32,208 nt of DNA. It comes from Porphyromonadaceae bacterium (lineage in GTDB: Bacteria; Bacteroidota; Bacteroidia; Bacteroidales; Porphyromonadaceae). Both the position numbers and the translations under genes were made by a program. The stretch lies in the NCBI GenBank assembly GCA_030528555.1, contig JAUMYQ010000018.1, positions 1 through 32,208 of the forward strand, in the 5' to 3' direction. The notes under the pieces were generated by a model that saw only the letters and a program-made list of their open reading frames with translations, was not told where the DNA came from and did not search any database. Of this stretch, positions 29,926 to 32,208 are shown one piece after another; position 1 is the first letter of the stretch, and each line of letters begins with the position of its first letter.

Positions 29926-30468
29926 TTATGAATGTGTTGCTCTAAAACAGTTAGAGATGTCTGTTCGATAAGACTTGGATTGAATATATAATGTATTATG
30001 AGAATATCCCTCTTCCTTGCCTAGACGATAGGTATAGTGTTTCCTAGAAGTTTCTTCATACACTTCATCATACTCATAGTAAACAACATCTACTTGTGGT
30101 TTTCGTTTGAATACCTCAATACATCTCCTATACAAATCTAAGTCTATCCAATCATCACTATCAACATAGGCAATATAAGTACCAGAAACTCTATCCAATC
30201 CATAGTTTCTTGCCGAAGAAAGTCCACCATTAATCTTGTGATAGACTTTTATGCGATTATCGCGATCTGCATATTGATCACAAATATCCCCTGAAGAATC
30301 AATGCTTCCATCATCAACTAGAATTATTTCAAGATGAGGATAAGTTTGATTTATAATACTATCAAGACATCGAGGCAAAAACTTCTCCACGTTATACACA
30401 GGAACAATCACAGAGATTAATCCATTCTCGGGTGTTACACTCATTTGCAAAGGCATTTTATCAACCAT
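29926..30468 (-). pseudogene. N-terminal half of a family 2 glycosyltransferase
   Basis: The 180-residue fragment has the GT-A fold start of a family 2 glycosyltransferase: LISVIVPVYNVEKFL, the DDGS motif, the nucleotide-sugar metal motif in YVDSDDW (about residues 103-109). Family members continue for another 170 or so residues, which are missing here. The real homology ends at about residue 161 (HNTLY), inside the left inverted repeat, and the last 19 residues are unrelated. The start ATG lies inside the right inverted repeat. No promoter is evident in this orientation: upstream lies the antisense of the C-terminal half. This is best read as the 5' half of a gene on an inverted segment. Confidence 0.85.
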
Positions 30469-30480
30469 AATACATTATAT
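29986..30480. repeat. Putative invertible segment bounded by 15-bp inverted repeats
   Basis: ATATAATGTATTATG (29986-30000) and its reverse complement (30466-30480) are perfect 15-bp inverted repeats exactly bounding the N-terminal half of the glycosyltransferase. Reversing the segment brings that half directly upstream of the C-terminal half on the plus strand and behind the TAAATTTG promoter element. After reversal the two halves are out of frame by one base. The first stop would be at 30505-30507, unless an A is lost in the AAAA run at 30494-30497, which would give a protein of about 342 residues. No recombinase gene is in the window. Confidence 0.75.
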
Positions 30481-31027
30481 GATGAATTGCTTCAAAAGTA
30501 TGTCTAGGGGACATTATAATCCCGCTGTGTGGAATAAGATTTATAAGGCATCGGTTGTTCGTGACCTTAGGTTTGCTGATGGAAGAAACTATGAGGATGT
30601 TGTATACACATTCTTAGCCTCAGTACTAGTTCGAGGTTATAGTCTTGTGGCTGCTCCGGGAGAGTATACAGGATATTTTTATAACAGATCTAATGTAACA
30701 TCTATAAGTTATCGCTTAGGTGTAGATATAGCAGATTTATATGAGCAGTTGTTTGACATATATGATTTGCTTGAGAGGACGGCTCCTGAGTTGCAGCCAT
30801 ATGTTGGTTCTCTTGCTTACAGGGAAATCATAAATCAGAATATAAACTTCTCAAAAGATGACGAGGAAATAACACGGATGATGAAGAGCTATGCCAAGCG
30901 TGTAGCCAGAATGAAGCAGTTGCCATCATTGCTTTTTAAAGATAAGTTAAAGCGAGCTTTTCTCCGTGCGTTTCCAGGTTTATTCGTTTTGTGTTTTTGT
31001 AAATGGATTCCAAGATACAAGGGATAA
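30479..31027 (+). pseudogene. C-terminal half of a family 2 glycosyltransferase
   Basis: The 182-residue fragment begins with a few non-homologous residues, then has the typical second half of family 2 glycosyltransferases acting on surface polysaccharide: GHYNPAVWNKIYK, LRFADGRNYEDVVYTF, YFYNRSNVTS and a basic C-terminal tail (CKWIPRYKG). It lacks the entire nucleotide-sugar-binding domain, which is encoded on the opposite strand just upstream. The ATG pair at 30479-30484 overlaps the inverted repeat. The tract is visibly richer in A and T than the sprA or mnmG genes, consistent with transfer. Confidence 0.85.
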
Positions 31028-31072
31028 TAGGGCTTTGTAATGTATTGACATTAAACTTTTTGGAGCCAACTC

Positions 31073-31102
31073 TTGTGGATCGGAAAATAAATCGTAAATT
31101 TG
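31073..31102 (+). promoter_or_regulatory. Promoter for rpsH-rplF
   Basis: TAAATTTG (31095-31102) matches the -7 consensus, and a TTG at 31073-31075 sits 19 bases upstream as a -33 candidate. The start of transcription would lie about 120 bases before rpsH. A promoter here fits the absence of the normal upstream ribosomal genes. Confidence 0.65.
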
Positions 31103-31114
31103 CGTGCTTTTTGT

Positions 31115-31210
31115 GCTCCGAGTTGTGCGTTTCACTGTCGCACAGAGCGTGGTATGAGGGGCAGAGATAGTAGTTTAATTTTTAAATATTGTACGGGGAG
31201 CCGTATCAAT
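31115..31210 (+). promoter_or_regulatory. Structured mRNA leader of rpsH
   Basis: In the predicted leader, TGTGCG (31124-31129) pairs with CGCACA (31139-31144), and GCTC (31115-31118) pairs with GAGC (31145-31148) with a 5-base bulge between. A second small hairpin (ACGG GGAG CCGT, 31193-31204) lies just before the start codon. Ribosomal protein leaders often bind their own product. Whether S8 binds this one is not known. Confidence 0.4.
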
Positions 31211-31226
31211 TTAATTCATTCTCAAA

Positions 31227-31622
31227 ATGACAGATCCTATAGCGGATTACCTGACGCGTCTGCGTAACGCAGTGAAGGCTGGCCACAGGGTGGTTGAGAT
31301 CCCAGCGTCAAACCTTAAGAAAGAGATCACGAAGATCCTTTTCGACAAGGGCTACATCTTGAACTTCAAGTTCATCGAAGAAGGCCCTCAGGGTAGCATC
31401 AAGGTTGCTCTTAAGTATGACCGTACGGGTCGTGTGAATGCGCTCAAGGCACTCAAGCGTGTATCTCGTCCTGGTCTGCGTAAGTATGTTGGTTACCGTG
31501 ATATGCCACGTGTACTCAACGGATTGGGTATTGCCATCCTATCTACGAGTAAGGGTGTGATGACCGACAAGGAAGCGCGCACGCTCAAGGTTGGTGGCGA
31601 AGTACTATGTTATGTATACTAA
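31227..31622 (+). CDS. rpsH: 30S ribosomal protein S8
   Basis: The 131-residue protein shows the usual S8 start (MTDPIADYLTRLRNA) and C-terminal signature (GIAILSTSKGVMTDKEAR with GGEVLCYVY). It binds the central domain of 16S rRNA in the small subunit. rpsH normally follows rplE and rpsN in the spc operon. Here the gene directly upstream is a glycosyltransferase fragment, so the operon appears split at this point. rplF follows after 20 bases. Confidence 0.98.
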   Translation: MTDPIADYLTRLRNAVKAGHRVVEIPASNLKKEITKILFDKGYILNFKFIEEGPQGSIKVALKYDRTGRVNALKALKRVSRPGLRKYVGYRDMPRVLNGLGIAILSTSKGVMTDKEARTLKVGGEVLCYVY

Positions 31623-31628
31623 TCAAAT

Positions 31629-31634
31629 AGGAGG
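31629..31634 (+). promoter_or_regulatory. Strong Shine-Dalgarno sequence before rplF
   Basis: AGGAGG lies 8 bases before the rplF ATG. Most genes in this window lack such a site, as usual in Bacteroidota. Confidence 0.6.
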
Positions 31635-31642
31635 AACAAGCA

Positions 31643-32194
31643 ATGTCAAGAATTGGTAAGTTGCCTATCAGCATTCCTGCAGGCGTTACTGTTACTCTGA
31701 ACGAAGGAGTAGTAACGGTCAAGGGACCAAAGGGTGAGCTCAAGCAGAGCGTAGACCCTCGCATCGTAGTTAAGGTAGAGGACGGTTCGGTAGTTGTAGA
31801 GCGTCAGAGCGATGAGCGCCAGGAGCGTTCTATGCACGGCCTATATCGTGCTCTTATCAACAATATGGTTATCGGAGTATCTCAGGGCTTTGCCAAGACC
31901 CTAGAGCTCGTGGGTGTAGGTTATCGTGCTTCAAATCAGGGTCAGCTCCTAGAGCTTTCGCTTGGCTTTACGCACAATATCTATCTACAGCTGCCCGCCG
32001 AGATCAAGGTAGAGACGAAGACTGAGCGTAACAAGAACCCACTTATTATCCTCGAGAGCGCAGACAAGCAGCTCCTAGGTCAGGTTTGCACGAAGATCCG
32101 TTCTTTCCGTAAGCCAGAGCCTTATAAGGGTAAGGGTATCAAGTTCGAGGGTGAGGTTATCCGTCGTAAGTCTGGTAAGTCAGCTGGTAAGTAA
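31643..32194 (+). CDS. rplF: 50S ribosomal protein L6
   Basis: The 183-residue protein has the L6 start (MSRIGKLPISIPAGVTV), the duplicated beta-rich fold and the conserved C-terminal block RSFRKPEPYKGKGIKF. It belongs to the large subunit near the factor-binding site. The gene order rpsH-rplF is standard, and rplR and rpsE would be expected beyond the window end. The gene is complete. Confidence 0.98.
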   Translation: MSRIGKLPISIPAGVTVTLNEGVVTVKGPKGELKQSVDPRIVVKVEDGSVVVERQSDERQERSMHGLYRALINNMVIGVSQGFAKTLELVGVGYRASNQGQLLELSLGFTHNIYLQLPAEIKVETKTERNKNPLIILESADKQLLGQVCTKIRSFRKPEPYKGKGIKFEGEVIRRKSGKSAGK

Positions 32195-32208
32195 GCTCAA
32201 AAACTCAA

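Overview
The window looks like chromosomal DNA of a Bacteroidota bacterium, most probably Porphyromonas or a close relative. The main evidence is a giant SprA/Sov-type translocon gene of the type IX secretion system, repeated promoter -7 elements of the Bacteroidota form TAnnTTTG, and almost no Shine-Dalgarno sequences (rplF is an exception). The TPR protein / DUF4292 lipoprotein / EnvC / RibF gene order also fits this phylum. The genus is an inference.

Layout. (1) 1-8900, minus strand: sprA, read from a TTG start below a clear promoter, followed by a small PH-domain membrane protein and an unknown exported protein. (2) 8794-9200: a gene-free stretch with a 17-bp inverted repeat and 21-bp tandem units. 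(3) 9201-13259, plus strand: an exported GH2 beta-galactosidase with a C-terminal F5/8C-like domain, ended by a strong terminator. (4) 16636-13611, minus strand: mnmG followed by an acyltransferase with a G9 homopolymer in its coding strand. (5) 16821-17894, plus strand: a HigB-HigA toxin-antitoxin pair with a palindromic operator candidate, then two overlapping very short genes (a lipoprotein and a two-helix membrane protein). (6) 25264-17936, minus strand: a compact housekeeping operon, TPR protein - DUF4292 lipoprotein - envC - ribF - uvrC - dtd. It carries a parS-like site in the uvrC 3' end and shares a perfect bidirectional terminator with the small genes. (7) 26704-25517, minus strand: a paralogous acyltransferase frameshifted at a CA repeat. 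(8) 26963-29652, plus strand: a complete DpnII-type restriction-modification system (two adenine methylases and the endonuclease). (9) 29926-31027: a glycosyltransferase gene split into two convergently broken halves; the 5' half lies between 15-bp inverted repeats on the wrong strand, as expected for an invertible segment. (10) 31227-end: rpsH and rplF, the middle of the spc ribosomal operon, here with accessory DNA directly upstream and apparently their own promoter and leader.

The strongest theme is possible on/off variation of surface chemistry. One acyltransferase has a G9 tract, its paralogue has a dinucleotide-repeat frameshift, and a glycosyltransferase sits on an apparent DNA inversion. 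The two acyltransferases also share a dispersed intergenic element built from 22-bp units just beyond their 3' ends. Biological switching is inferred from sequence form only. No recombinase gene is present in the window.
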